From the NCBI GenBank assembly GCA_031287565.1, contig JAITSS010000069.1:1-64000 (forward strand): 64,000 nt of DNA, given 5' to 3'. Below the pieces are notes generated by a model. It made no database searches, had not been told where the DNA came from, and was given only the letters and a program-made list of their open reading frames with translations. The stretch is from Desulfobulbaceae bacterium (GTDB lineage: Bacteria > Desulfobacterota > Desulfobulbia > Desulfobulbales > Desulfocapsaceae). Positions within the stretch are counted from its first letter, which is position 1; the number at the start of each line of letters is the position of its first letter. Shown in pieces: positions 1-13,400 of this stretch. Both the position numbers and the translations under genes were made by a program.

Positions 1-860
1 ATGCCCGCTGACAACACGCGGGCATGACGTTATGAGGCATTCCCGCACTTTCCCCGTCATTCCCGCGCCAGCGGGAATCCATGCCCGGAGATGGGAACGG
101 AACCGGTTCCGATTGTGACTTTTTGCTGTCATTCCCGCGCAAGCGGGAATCCAGACTGCCCGTTTCTCGGCATTTTCTTGATGCCCCTGGATGCCCGCTG
201 AAAACACGCGGGCATGACATTATGAGGCATTCCCACGCTTTCTTCTGTCATTGCCGCGCCAGCGACAATCCAGACGGGCGAACTAACCTGCCTTTCTCCC
301 CTCTCCCGCTTGCGGGAGAGGGGCGGGGGTGAGGGTTTCAACAAATCAAATGCGCCCTCACCCGGCGCTGACGCGCCACCCTCTCCCGCAAGCGGGAGAG
401 GGGAATTCACATATCGCGTGTGTAGAGACTCCTGCTATAGACAGGCGGAATAAATCAGCGCTTCCTTAACTCCCAGAGATGGAAAGGGAACCGGTTCCGA
501 TTGTGACCTTTTGCTGTCATTCCCGTGCCAGCGACAATCCAGACGGGCGAAACACAGTTCGCCCCTACAAATCACCCCTGGATGCCCGCTGAAAACACGT
601 GGGCATGACATTATGAGGCATTCCCGCGCTTTCTTCTGTCATTCCCGCGCAAGCGGGAATCTATGCCGTCGCTTTTGCGCTATCCTGCCTGGATGCCCGC
701 CTGCGCGGGCATGACGGCTGTAGACCGCATTTCCTTCCGTCATTGCCGCTTGCGCCGGAATGACACATGCAAATGAAACTCTCCCGCCGACGGGCGAGGG
801 GAATTCACGTATGGGTTGTGGAGAGACTTCTGGTTTGCTACAGGCAGAGGCAGGCGGCAG
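1..860. repeat. Cluster of composite palindromic (REP-like) repeats upstream of the giant adhesin
   Basis: No credible gene lies here. The stretch is built from a few repeated palindromes. Unit A is a hairpin reading about ATTCCCGCG-CAA-GCGGGAAT, near 57-81, 129-153 and 638-664, with decayed copies near 252, 515 and 740. Unit B is a hairpin of ATGCCCGC against GCGGGCAT, near 1-28, 191-217 and 582-608, with a variant near 693-716. Units A and B join into a composite of about 107 bp at 128-234. Other repeats are a GGAACCGGTTCC palindrome at 99-110 and 487-498 with similar flanks, a CTCTCCCGC/GCGGGAGAG palindrome near 299-322 and 382-403, and a GAATTCAC-containing segment near 402-450 and 800-860. 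The same A+B composite recurs at 13969 and 14109. Confidence 0.85.
128..234 (+). repeat. Composite repeat, copy 1 (left of adhesin)
   Basis: This is a unit A hairpin, a linker and a unit B hairpin, 107 bp in total. By eye it differs from the copy at 13969-14075 at only four positions, and both lie in the same orientation on either side of the adhesin gene. Confidence 0.85.
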
Positions 861-1412
861 ACAGCGCCGCTGTTCTCCTCACCCCGACAAATGGAAGCGG
901 CAATATGTTGTTATCAAACCGCCTCTGGTTTCTAAAAACGCGACACTGTTCCGCCAATCCGTAAAGTAAAGAAACGGTAAATTCCATAGATATTTGAGGT
1001 CGCGTTTTTCGTCCCGTTCCGAACCGTGGCTGGTTCGGGTCTGTCGTTCAATCTCGTGTTTTCGTATCAATTTTATCTCGTAATATTCACATCTTGCATG
1101 AATGCCGCGCCATCGCCTCGTGCTCGTTTGTCAGCGCGACGAAGCCAATTCCAGCCAAGGGCAAAACGCCGTCTCATCTTTCCAGATTCGGAGCAAATCC
1201 CAGTCGAAGTCCGCGATTTCACGAAGAATATGTGGCGACAGGCCAGAGCGAACCGACGAAATCGGCGCTGCTATAAAGAAAATCGCCGGATCAGCCGAAA
1301 GGCCATGTGGGCGATTTGACAAGGGTGGAAGCCTTGTACCACAATCGTCCTATCTGGATAAAAAGCGAGCATCGATGCCCGCCCCATTCGCCAATCATCA
1401 GGAGGATTTCTC
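860..1412. other. Non-coding interval before the adhesin
   Basis: I see no convincing gene in this interval of about 550 bases; the open frames lack recognisable protein character and overlap one another. It contains a hairpin at about 1018-1037 (CCGAACC pairing with GGTTCGG) and, nearer the adhesin, several stems described separately. A TTGACA lies at 1316-1321, but no good -10 element is correctly spaced from it, so I do not call a promoter. Confidence 0.5.
1238..1344 (+). promoter_or_regulatory. Structured leader of the adhesin gene
   Basis: Several stems lie in tandem just before the adhesin start. A small stem near 1252-1265 pairs CCGA with TCGG. An 8-bp stem pairs 1280-1287 (AAATCGCC) with 1310-1317 (GGCGATTT) and encloses an inner GCC-GAAA-GGC tetraloop hairpin at 1294-1303. 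A third stem pairs ACAAGG near 1319-1324 with CCTTGT near 1332-1337, and GGTGG at 1325-1329 could instead pair with CCAC at 1338-1341. It does not match the c-di-GMP-I riboswitch consensus as far as I can tell. Whether it is a functional RNA is unproven. Confidence 0.35.
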
Positions 1413-4400
1413 ATGGCGTCACAGCGTATTATTGGCACGGTTTCCATTGTTCACGGCGCGGTTAAGGCGGTTTCGTCCGCAGGCGTCGAACGCATTCTGG
1501 TCGTGGGCGGCCCGGTTTTTGTTGGCGAGCGCATCGTGACCGGCGCCGATGGCGTTGTTTCCATCGCCTGGCTCGGCGGCCAAGGGGTCAGCCTTGATTT
1601 GGGGCGGATGAGTGAAATCCTTGTCGATGACAGCCTGTTCGATGGGGCGGCGACCGTGGCCGCATTGCCACAGGACGAGGCGGCAATCATCACTGATTTC
1701 GAAGAGAATCCGGAACTGCTGAATACCTTGCCGCCCAGTTCCAGCGGCGGCGCATATTCCGTCACCGAAGCCGGCGGCAGCCATCACTACACGGTGGCTG
1801 TGGCGGCTGGCCAGGAGGTTTCGCCCGATTCTGGCGCGGAAACCCGTGGTGTCCTTGGCTACAGCGCCAATGAGGACGAGGGCTTTCATCTGACCTTTCT
1901 TGACCCGCCGGGTGGCGAAGGCCAGCGCCTCGATACGGCCAATCCGGCAATTGGGTCCGACAACACAAGCTCAGTCGCGCCAGAGCCTTTCGTCGCCGAG
2001 CAAAGCGCCGTCAACATCGACCTGGCCGCCAGCATCAGCCAAGCCACCGTCCCCGACACCGCCGCGCCGGTTAATCCGGTTACTCCTGCGCCAATCGATT
2101 TCGCGCCGCGTCTCGCCGCCGCCGCCGTTGATTTGACCGACGGGGCGTATGAATCAGGCAAGATGAGCATCGACAGCCCGGATGGCATCAAGGCGATTGC
2201 CTTCACGACTGACAGCAGGCAGCTTTCCGGTCTGAAATCCGACGGACAAAATCTGGTTTGGCGACATGAAACCGGCTCAAATATCTGGACAGTCGTCACA
2301 GAACAAGACGGCAAGGAGATTCTCACTGTCACCGTCGATGGCGGCGGCAACTATGCCGTTATCCAGAATCAGCCGCTGTATTCGGAACATCGGGGCCAAG
2401 ACACCTCAATCATCACCTTGCCTTTTATCGTCACCGATGACGACGGCGACGCCGCCACCGCCAATCTGGCCATCACCGTGCCGATGACCGAGCCGCCCGC
2501 GCCGGTTCTTTCCGCCGAAAGCGTCAGCGCCAGCGCCGTGGACGCGGGCGGGGCGGGAAAATTCGCTGACGCCGCCAGTTTCGACTTGACCTCGCTGGTT
2601 TCTTCTTCCGGCGTCGTTGATGATGCGCTGACCTTCAGACTGGCGCAACTGAACGGTCAGGATTCCGGCCTGAAATCGAACGGCGAAACCGTTTTCTACA
2701 AAACTGAAAACGGCGTTCTCACCGCCTACACTGAAAACGCCGCCGGCGAGCAAGCGACCATCTTCACCTTCACGGTGTCGGCAAGCGGCGAAACCGCCTT
2801 CAACATGATTGGCGCGATTGACCACGCCCAGCCAACTCTCGATCCAAGCGGCATGTGGGTTCAGGCGGAAAGTCCTGAAAGTCAGAATCTGACCATTGAC
2901 CTCGGTCAATACGTCGAGGTGGCGAACGCCTATGGCGGTGCCACCGATTTCAGCGGCAAGATTCCCGTCACCATCGAAGATGTCGCGCCATCCGTCGATA
3001 CCGGTCTGCGCATCACTGGCTTGTCGGTCGGCGAAACCGTGACCCGGCCTTTTGTGACCAGCGCCGAAGCCGTTTCCTCCGCTCGTTTTTATGAACTTGA
3101 TTCGGGCTATGCCGACGACATGGTGTCTCGCTTTGTGTCCGACGGCCAGACTCTGCATTGGCTGGCGGGTCAAGACGGACGTTCCTGGCGGCTGGTTACT
3201 GATACGACCGGAGATGATGTCCTCTCGATTCGCATTGGCGAGGACGGCGCCTTTTCCACCACCTTGCATCAGAACATGCAGGATAAAAACAATCCTGACG
3301 CCAGCTATGAAATTAGCCTTAGCCTGGGCTTTGCCGTGTCCGACGCCGACGGCGATTTGGCGCAGGCCCTGTCGTCGGGCAGCGTCGGCATATCCCTGTC
3401 TCTGAATCCGCCGGTGGTCGCCGCCGACAGCCTGGTTGGCATCGCCATGGACGGCGGCGGCGCGGGCAAATTTTCTGGCCAGGAAAGCTATGACCTGAGC
3501 GCGCTGGTGACTTCCACCGGCATCGCCGATCAGGCAATGGGTTTTTATCTCGCCGATTTGTGGCAGGAAAATTCCGGTCTGACCTCAAATGGCGAGATTG
3601 TTTATTACCAGACGAGAAACACCAACCAAAACAGCGTGTTGACGGCCTATACCCAGGATCAATCCGGACAGCGCCACGATGTGTTCACCTTCACGGTTTC
3701 CGCCAACGGCCAGACCAGCTTCAACATGATCGGCTCGCTCGATCAGATTGATGACCCGACCACCCCGGAGAATGAGGGCGCGGCCATTACCGTTGATCTG
3801 GGCCAATACGTTTTCGTCAGCAACGCCGGTGGCGGTTCGGCCAATTTTGCCGGACGCATTCCGGTGACGATTGCCGATGCCGCCGCCGCGCATGTGACCG
3901 ACGCGGGCGGCGAGGCGAGTTTTTCCGGCGCGAACAGCTATGATCTGGCTTCGCTGGCCGCCGCCGCTGATCTTGCCGCCGCTGGCGCGACCTTCTCGCT
4001 AGCGGATATGAATGGCCAGGATTCCGGCCTGAAATCAAATGGCGAGACCGTTTTCTACAAAACTGAAAACGGCGTTCTCACCGCCTACACTGAAAACGCC
4101 ACCGGCGAGCAAGCGACCATCTTCACCTTCACGGTGTCGGCAAGCGGCCAAACCGCCTTCAACATGACCGGAACGCTTGACCACGCCCGTCCAACCATGG
4201 ACCCAAGCGGCATGTGGGTTCAGGCCGAGAGCCAGGAAAGCCTGAGCATGATCATCGACTTGGGTGAATACGTCAGGATGACCGACGCCTCCGGCACCAC
4301 CGTCGAGTTCACCGGCCATATTCCGATAACTATTGATGACGTCACGCCGACGGCCGATACCTCGTTTCGTCTTGATTTGACCGACGGCGCGGTCAGCGAG

Positions 4401-7400
4401 CAGCCGGGTTTTATTACCAGCGCCGAAGCGTTCACCGTGAACTTCCTCAACATCAATTATGAGGAACACGGGGATATATCTCATTATATGAGCGGCGGCC
4501 AGGCGCTTTCCTGGCATCAGGATGAACAAAAGCAAAACACCTGGAGCATCGTCCGCGAAGACGGCGAACAGGTGTTTACCTTCACGATTCACGGTGATGG
4601 CTCGGTTAGCGCCGAATCGTTGCGGGAGATGTACGACGCCAACCCCGATAACTGGGGCGCGCCGCCGGAATTCTCCCTGGAGTTTCAAATCACCGACGCC
4701 GACGGCGATCAGGCGGTGGTCATGAGTTCCGGTAGCATGGTGGTTGATTTGCCGGTCGCCGTGACTCCGCCCGCGCCGGTTTTGGCGTCAGATATGGCTA
4801 CGATTGACGCCACAGATGGCGGCGGCGCTCTTTTTAACGGCGACGACAATTCGGCTGATTTGTCCGCGCTCTTTTCCGGCAACGGCTTTGCCGGGGAAGG
4901 AAAACTGGACCTGACCTTTCGTTTTAAGGAGATAGAAGGTGAGGAATCGGGCCTGACCTCAAATGGTGAGACCATCTACTACCGCGCCACAGGCGAGACG
5001 CTCACCGCTTATACCCAGGACGAATCCGGCAATACCCAGACGATTTTTACCCTGACTAGCGAGAAGTCCGGTCAAGTCGCTTTCAATATGACTGGCACCG
5101 TCGATCATATCGACAATCCGCATACCGAAGCCGACGAGGGCCAATCCCTGACCATTGATCTTGGCCAATACATCGTCGCCACCAACGCCCAGGGTGGTTC
5201 CGTGACGCTGGATGGCCATGTGCCCTTAACCATCCACGACGCCACGCCGACAGCCGGTGAGCTTACGCTCAGCCCGTCCCAGGCCGGGGCGGTCAACCTT
5301 GATTATACATGGCACATGGATGAAGTCCTGGCCAATTCGCCTTACACCAACTATGGCCAGTACCACACCGCTGACGGCACTGTATACTACGAAATGTATG
5401 CGATAACCGAATGGACGCAGGTTGGCGGTCACACTTGGGTTGAGCAGGGTCTGCCGACCGGGCTGACCTCGAACGGCCGCGAGGTGCTGGTTATCAACGA
5501 CGATTGGCATGAGGAAAGCCCGTACACCCACCATATTATTGGCTATGTCGAAAGCGAAGGCGGCAAGCGCGAGACCGTCTTCACCCTGAGTTTTGACTAT
5601 TACACCGATCCAAGGCTGGTTGAAGAGGGTGGTTCTGGCAGTGTCAACGGCCTGGTGCAGTTACACGTCACCGGCGCGATTGACCTGGATGCTTCCGGTC
5701 AGGCCATGCCCTTCGACATTGGCCAGTTTTTTTATGTTGGCAATCAGGACGGCCTGTATACCGATCCGGAAGGCGACAGTTATGGCCTCGAAGCCGGTCT
5801 GTTCGCGCCGCCGATCGGCGACCCGTGGGCTGGTTTCGTCAATGCCGACGGCGCGTTGCCCGTTGATAGCGCCGACGCCATTGTCGCCGCCGCCTTTGAC
5901 ATTGATGACCAGCAACTGGCCGGGCTGAAAGCCTGCGGTCAGACTCTGGTCTGGGAGCATGAAGAAGGCAGCGACACCTACCGCGTTGTCACCAGCTACG
6001 ACCAGACAACGGTATTAACCGTCACCGTCAGCGCCGATGGCCAATACGCCGCGCGGCAGAGTGAGAGTATCTATCTCGCCGCTGGCAGTGGCGCGACGGC
6101 TCAACCCACCTTGACCTTGCCGTTCACCGTCACCGACCAGGACGGCGACCAGGGCGCGGGCAATCTGCATATCGCCCTGGGGTTGGGCCAGCCGTCCAGC
6201 CCCAGCCTGACCGATGCGTCCGCCGCGATCACGGCGACCGACGGCGGCGGCCAAGGGGAAATTGATGGCGCGGCCAGCTATGACTTGTCGGCTTTGGTCA
6301 AGGATGACGGCGGCGGCATCAGCTTTCAGCTCGCTCACTTGACCGATTTCAAATCCGGCTTGACCTCGAATGGAGCAGCGGTCCTGTACACAACCGACGG
6401 CGACACCTTGACCGCCACCGCCGATGGCGAGACCATTTTCACCTTGACGGTGGAGGCGGATGGAACCGCCGTTTTCAGCATGGTCGGGGCGCTCGACCAT
6501 TTCAAAGCAAACGACGAGACGCTCAGCGGCCTTGACCTGGGCCAATTTGTGCAAGCCGTCAACGCCGACGGCGGCCAAACCAAGCTTACGGGCAAAATCC
6601 TGGCCTCCATCGCCGATTCGACGCCGGAGGTCGCCTCGGACGCGGCCATTACCCTGACCGCCACCGAACCAAGCGTCAGCGAAGCGCTGGCGACAAGCGC
6701 CGACGGCGTGGCCACTATCGCGCTGCAACCCAGTGACGACCAACTGGTCAATATCCGCAGCGAAGGTCTGGAACTGTTTTGGAAACAGAGCGGCGACGCC
6801 TGGAAAATCGTCAACGAAAACGATGAAAGCGTCATGACGGTTATTCTCGGCAAGGATGGTTCGGTTCACATCGACCAGCATCGGCAAATCCATTACGCCG
6901 AAGCCGGACACGAAGCCGAAAACACGGCCACAATCACCATTCCCTTCACGGTGACGGACGCCGACGGCGACAGCGCCAGCAATTCCTTCACCCTGACCGC
7001 GCCGGTGGTCGAAATCCCGACACCGCCGCAAATCACCGGCGTCGTCAACCAGGCGATCACCGAAGACGTTTTGGCCCCGGACGGCCTGATCGCCGCCGGT
7101 CAGTCGATTTTAATTTCCACCATCACCGCCGTTGATACGGATGGGGCGCAGCAGGTGATTTTCTCCATCGATGGCGACAAAACCGCGATTTTAAAAGGCG
7201 TGAATGGCGAGGAAATCCAGTTGGGCGTTTACCGTGTCGAAAGCGACGGCTCGTTGTGGCTCGACATGGATGCCGGTCTGGATGAAGCCGCCCAGGCCGC
7301 CGTCAACGCCATGCATCACGGCAACTCCTATCAATTGTCGGATGTCATGGTGACGATTTCCGACGGCAAGGACAACACCTATCTGAAGGCGCAGCCGGGC

Positions 7401-10400
7401 GTCACCGGTGTCAACGACCGGCCGGAACTCCAGAACGCCACCGCCTATGGTGATGAAGACGTGGTTCTGCGCGGTAGCCTCGCCGATACGATGAGCGACG
7501 CCGACGCCGGTGATAAGCACACCTTCGCCATTTCCGGGGAGATTTTCTTCAACGAGGAAAAATACAGCGCCGACGAGTTGGGCTTGAGCCTGGGCAAAGA
7601 CGGCAGCTACAGCGTTGATACCACCAAAGCGATCTATCAACGGCTGACCGAAGGCCAAACCGGCGAGCTGCAATTCAGCTATACGGTCAGAGACAGCAGC
7701 GGCAGCGCCACCGCCACCAGCGAAGCGGCGACCATGACCATCGAGATCGCCGGACATGCCGAAACCTTGGGCGAACACGACCTGACCGAAGCGGCCGTCG
7801 GCGGCGCGACTCCGACCAACATTGCCCTTGATTTGGAAAAGACCGTTAGCCACGACAACATCGTCAGCGTCGGCTTTACGGTGAGCGATACAAACGGTGA
7901 AATCGCCGCCGGCGTCGATACTCTCTACCTGCATTACGATGGCGCGACCGGCGCGGCGACTTGGAGCGACCTGGCCGACGGCGCGGTCGGCCATATGGCC
8001 TATGACCAGACCAGCGGCAAAATCAATGTCGCCATCTACGACCAGAAGGACGGCGCGGGCCATGCGCTGCCTGGCGATTTCAGCCATGAATATCAAGTGA
8101 CGGTGACGCCGAACGACGGTGGTGGCAGCGCGATCGAAGCCGTGCCCCTGACCTTAACCATCAATGGTAGCGACGACACGGCGGTTTTCGCTGAACGGCC
8201 TTTCAGCCATGACAATCCCAACATGGTGCTGACCCCCTATGTCGTCGAGGGCGCCAGCAATATCCTGACCGGTTCAATTGCCGTTTCCGATGTCGATGAC
8301 CCATCGGGCAGCGAGCGTTTCGCCATATGGAACGGCAAGCACGGCGCGGCCTCCGAATATCTTCAAGGCGTATGGGATGAGGCGAGCAACACCGGCGTCT
8401 TCACCCTTGATAACAGCCAAATCACCCTATCTTTTTCTGAAGAAGACGGCTGGCGCTACGAGTATGAATCAAACGCCAAAGCCAACGCCGGCGGTGGTGT
8501 GATCAACGATATTATCAAGCTGCGCGCCTACGACCCCGATGTCTATGACGCGAATGATCCAGCGACCTACAGCGAGAAGGGGTTCACCGCGACGGTGGTC
8601 ACGGCCCAACCGGTGGACGGCGGCCCGAAGGCGGTCTTGGACCTGCTGACGGTACAGGCTGGGGCCGATGGCGCGGCCAATGTCGCCTTGAGCTTGAACG
8701 GCTTACCGATTGACGACCGGGGTATCAATGTCCTGGATAACGACCTGACGCATACCGGGGCCGATGGCGCGGTTTGGAGCGGTTCATCCTGGCAGACTAA
8801 CGCCTCGATGACGTTGCCGCAAAGCGTGGCCGCTGGCGGCGAAAAAGTCTACGCCGGTTTGTACGGCAATCTGATTATTGCCGCCGATGGCGTCGCCCGC
8901 TATGAGCTTGATCCGGCCAAGTCGGCCAATGTGCGGGCTTTGCTACCCACCGACGACAGCCTGCGCGACAGCTTCACCTATGAAATCGTCGAGAACGGCA
9001 AGACCGTTTTAGGCGTCATGATCGTCAATATCCAGGGCGTCAACGACAGCCCGTCTCTGGCCTTGCCCAAAATGTCGCTCAACGTCAGCGCCAGTTGGAA
9101 TCCCGGCTACGAACACCCAGAAGCGGGCGTCATTAAAGGGACGGTCATCGACCCGGATATCAATGACAGCCACCACTTTGTCTTCGCCACCAAAGTAGAC
9201 GCCGCGTCCGACTCGACACTGCGGGAAGTGGGCGAAGCGGATGGCTACGGCAACATGGTGCTGCATGTCGATAAAAGCTTGGCCCAGGTATTGACCACGG
9301 CTGAAAACAACACGGTCAACAACTACGGCCTGACCAACGCCGCTTTCGACCCCGACCACAACGGCCAACAGGGTATTCAGATTGATCTCATCGCCAAGCA
9401 TATTTATGAAGCGCCGCACGGCTGGCTGCTCGACCACGGCGACGGTACCTTTTCCTTTGTCGTTGACCGCTCGAATCAGCAGGTGATGGATCTGACCAGC
9501 ATTGATTCGAGTTATCTCACCGACACTTTTTATGTCAAGGCGGTGGACGCCGCTGGCGCCGAGAGCGCCTGGAGCGAATTATCCGTGACCATCACCGGGG
9601 CCAACGACAAACCGATCGTCAAACCCTTTGGCAGCGACAGCAACGACTTTTACGGCAACATGTGGCGCGTCGATGACGCAGGCGAAAAAGTCGTCTTCAT
9701 TGGCCAGAACACTGCCACCATGGCCAGCCCCGGCGCGCTTGATTTCACGCCGGGTTCGCTGAATAACATCTCGTATTTGTATGACAATGTTTACACGCCG
9801 GATAGCGGCGGCTCGGTCTACCTGTATAAATCCGCCACCGAAGCCAGTCAGGGAACAATCCCGATATACGCCCGGCTGGGCGCGGATGGCGCGATGGTTG
9901 GCGTCGGCAACCTCTATCTTTCCCAGAGCTACGTTTATTTTTATCCGAGCACCAATTTCGGCGACCTCCTGAAGCTGCGCGGCGAAGTCAGCGAGTTGTT
10001 CACCGACGCCGCCGGAACCAAGCCGTTCACCGGCGTGTGGGCCGCTTCGGCCTACAGCGACCAAACGACCGATATAAGCCGGGCCGAACACAGTTTCATC
10101 CCGATGAACCTGAAACTGGTCTTTGCCGATGAAGCGCCGACGCTCTATTGCGACGGGAAACGGGTGCCGACCACCGATGCCGCCATCGACGCCAGCGGCA
10201 AAATCCAGTTCAACGACCTGGAAGGCGAGGGCTTGACCCTGCAAGTCTGGGATTTCACCTTGAACGACTGGCGCACCATTGAGGCCGACAACACCAAAAT
10301 CGCCACCGAACACGGCAGTTTGCGCGTCGATCAAGACGGCTCGTGGCGTTTTAACGCCGATACCGGCGCGACCGGCCTGGATAATATCCGCGTGCGGGTG

Positions 10401-13400
10401 CTGGAACAGGATGATCCGCGCTATGCCGCCGACACCGAAAACCAGAGTACCGAAAGCGTGTTGTCGCTCGAAATCGGCGACTATGAGGGGCAAAGCGTGG
10501 TGCGGCTGGTCGATGACATCGTTGGCGGCACCTATGCTGGCAACAGAAACACCATGTCCATCAACCTGCTCGGCAACGATCAGGGAGCACAAAATCTGCA
10601 CATCATGAACGCCGGGGTCTACGAGGTGTATCAGCAGTGGATCACCGCCGACGGTCACAGCGCCCAGGCGAGTGTCGCTGACGGCCAAGTGGCCAAATAT
10701 CTGGTGAGTGGCGCCGAGCGGTTTGAGTTTTTTGTGCAGGAGATGAATATCGCCGTCAATGAAAACGGCCAGGGCCAAGTCAGCGAATATATCGGTTCCG
10801 GCTATATCAGCGGCAGCCAGGTGTATAGCGCGATTGTGTACGACCGCGAAACCGGCAGCCGGTTTGCGATAAACGACCAGACCGCGCCCGGCATTTTAAG
10901 CTGGATTAAGAACAACATTACCGGCAACGACGCGACGGGTGATGCGGCGGCCAGGGAAATGCTGCGCGTCCAGCTTCCCTATCAGGTGCAGGACCCGGCG
11001 ACCGGCGAGGTGCTCCAGGCTAATCTGGTCATCGACTTCTCGAAAATTTTAGTCAATCACTCGCCGACGCTGTATTCGACCTACACCTATTATGTCGGCC
11101 AGTACGAAAACCTGAACTATTCGGTTGGCCAGTTCTCCTATGACCAGGATTTGGGCGATATTTATGGCAGTCAGGTGAGCATTGGCGAAAATCCGACGGT
11201 CAGTAATGGCAAGCTGGTTTTCGACGCCAATCACCGGCAGCCGCTGGTGACGGATGGCCAGGCGAATACGCTTGAGAACTACATCCTGCAACAGGGCGGA
11301 AGCATCAATTACACGACTGGCATCGTCACCGGCCCGACTGACTCGACCACCGGCAAAACGACCACCATCACGCTGGACGTTCCGGTGTATCGCAATGTCG
11401 GCGGCGTCGCGGTGGAAGTGGGCGTGGTGACATACTCAATCACCAGCCTGGGCGGCCAGGTGCAGATCGGCGTCGATGTCAATGGCCAGCCAATCATGGT
11501 TGGCGGCGGCACCACCTTTGGCAACAGCGGCGTGTTCACCTTGCATCACGCTGACCCTGACGCGCCGGAAGACGCTCTTTTGCGTCAGGCTATAAGCGAA
11601 ATCACGGCGGCCATGCGCGATAGCCATGAAAACAACTCTGTCGCAATCGGGCAAACCAATATCACCGTTCTTGACCCGCAGGGAAGCGGCTACAACGGGT
11701 ACAACAACACCGTGTATTGGTCTGGCAAGGATGTGCTGATGGGCAACGGCGCGGGGACGCAGCTTGCCTATAACGCCCCGGCCCCGGATTTTTCCGTCGG
11801 CACAGCCGAAGATGTGGCCTCGCAGGCGGTAAATATCATGGGCGGCACCCAGCACACCGCTTCAACGAATCGCGTCGATGCCAGCGGCTGGGATCACTTC
11901 ATCATCAATGGCGTCGAACAGGCGGTGAGCGCCAGCGGCGTCACCACCTGGAACGGCCAGTATGGCGTCTTGAAATACGACCCAAGCAAGGCCGCCGCCG
12001 CGCAGTGCTTCAGCTATGAGCATTACGACGTGGCGACAACCAAGGCCGAGTTGCAAGAAGCCAGAGAAGCGCTGGCTTTGGCGCGGCAGCTGGGCGCGGA
12101 CAATATTGATGAGCTGGCGACGGCGGTGACGGCCCTTGAGGCGCAACTTGAGGCGGCGCGGCTGGTGGTTGGTCTGCGTGGCGATTCCGACCCCTTGATG
12201 GAGCGTTTTGATTACACCCTGGTCGATAAGAACGGCGAATCCGGTTCCGGCGCGGTGACGATCACCGTGCAGGGCAAAGACAGCGCTTTCACCTATGACA
12301 AGAATTATACGCGCGAGATGACCGAGGGCCAGGGTTTGGTTGCCGGCAGTATGGGCGAGGTGGTCGCCAACCCGGATATGGGCTACATCTCACGCTATAT
12401 CCTGACCTACGGCGGCGTGACCTACGGCGAATCCGGTGGCGACGTGACCATTGAGACGGAATACGGCAGGCTCTATTTCAACGCCGATTCCGGCATCTGG
12501 TCGTTCCAGGATGACGGCGGTTTACAGGCCGGGGAAACAGCCAGTCTGAAGATTTCGATAGAACTGCAACTGGGCCACCGCGAAAACGGCATCTATCTGG
12601 TTGACCGCGAGTCGGGGACGGTCGATTGTCGGCTGGAATTGCAGGGCGTCAACAACGCGCCGACGGTCTTTGTTGGCAATCAGATCGTCGCCGGTCTGGA
12701 TGAGGCCGTCCGCACCGCTGGGGCCTTCAGTTGGACTGATGTCGATAACACCGCTGGATTCAACCTGACCGCCAGTCACGACGGCCAAAGCGGCCAGGTA
12801 TTGAACGGCGTCTATACGGTGGCAGGCGGCTATGGCTCGTTGAGCTTCCCGATGGTCGGCGACGGCGGCGCGTCCTGGGAATACGCGGCCAATGCCCAAG
12901 CAGTGGCTGCGGCGGCGGCTTTGGGTGATCATCGGGTCGCCGATAATTTTGAAGTTAGCGTCACCGACGCCGGCGGTGCGACGTCCAGCAAAACCATGAC
13001 CTTCTACGCAGTGGACGGCGAGCATGTCACGGGCACGGCGGGCAATGACACCCTGGTTGGCGCGGCGGATAAGGCCAATGTCATCCAGGGCGGCGCGGGC
13101 GACGACGTGATTGATTTGTCGGCCAGTCTGCAAGACATTCTGGTCTGGGATTTTGACGACATTGGCACGCCGGAGGCCCCGGCCCACGACACGGTGATGG
13201 GCTTCACCGTCGGTCTCAATCAGGACGCCGACATGATGGATCTGCGCGGCCTGCTCGGTAGCGACAGCGAAAAATTCAGCGATTTGCTCAGCTATCGGGT
13301 TGAAGACGGCAACACGACCATTTCGATCAAGGCCGGAGTCGATGATGAGGCCGCCTCGCAGGAAATTACCCTGACCGGCGTCGAGCTGAATGCCGCCGAC

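Noticed and set aside
1-720. Possible CRISPR array
   Set aside because: Repeats are composite palindromes at irregular distances, spacers are themselves repeated, and no cas genes are present.
1238-1344. c-di-GMP-I (GEMM) riboswitch before the adhesin
   Set aside because: The conserved GCAAAGC-like and GGTAGC segments are missing, so only an unassigned structured leader is reported.
1102-1539. Open frame of 145 residues before and into the adhesin start
   Set aside because: It overlaps the adhesin start in another frame, has no domain pattern and no ribosome site; several frames overlap here, as expected for non-coding G/C-rich DNA.
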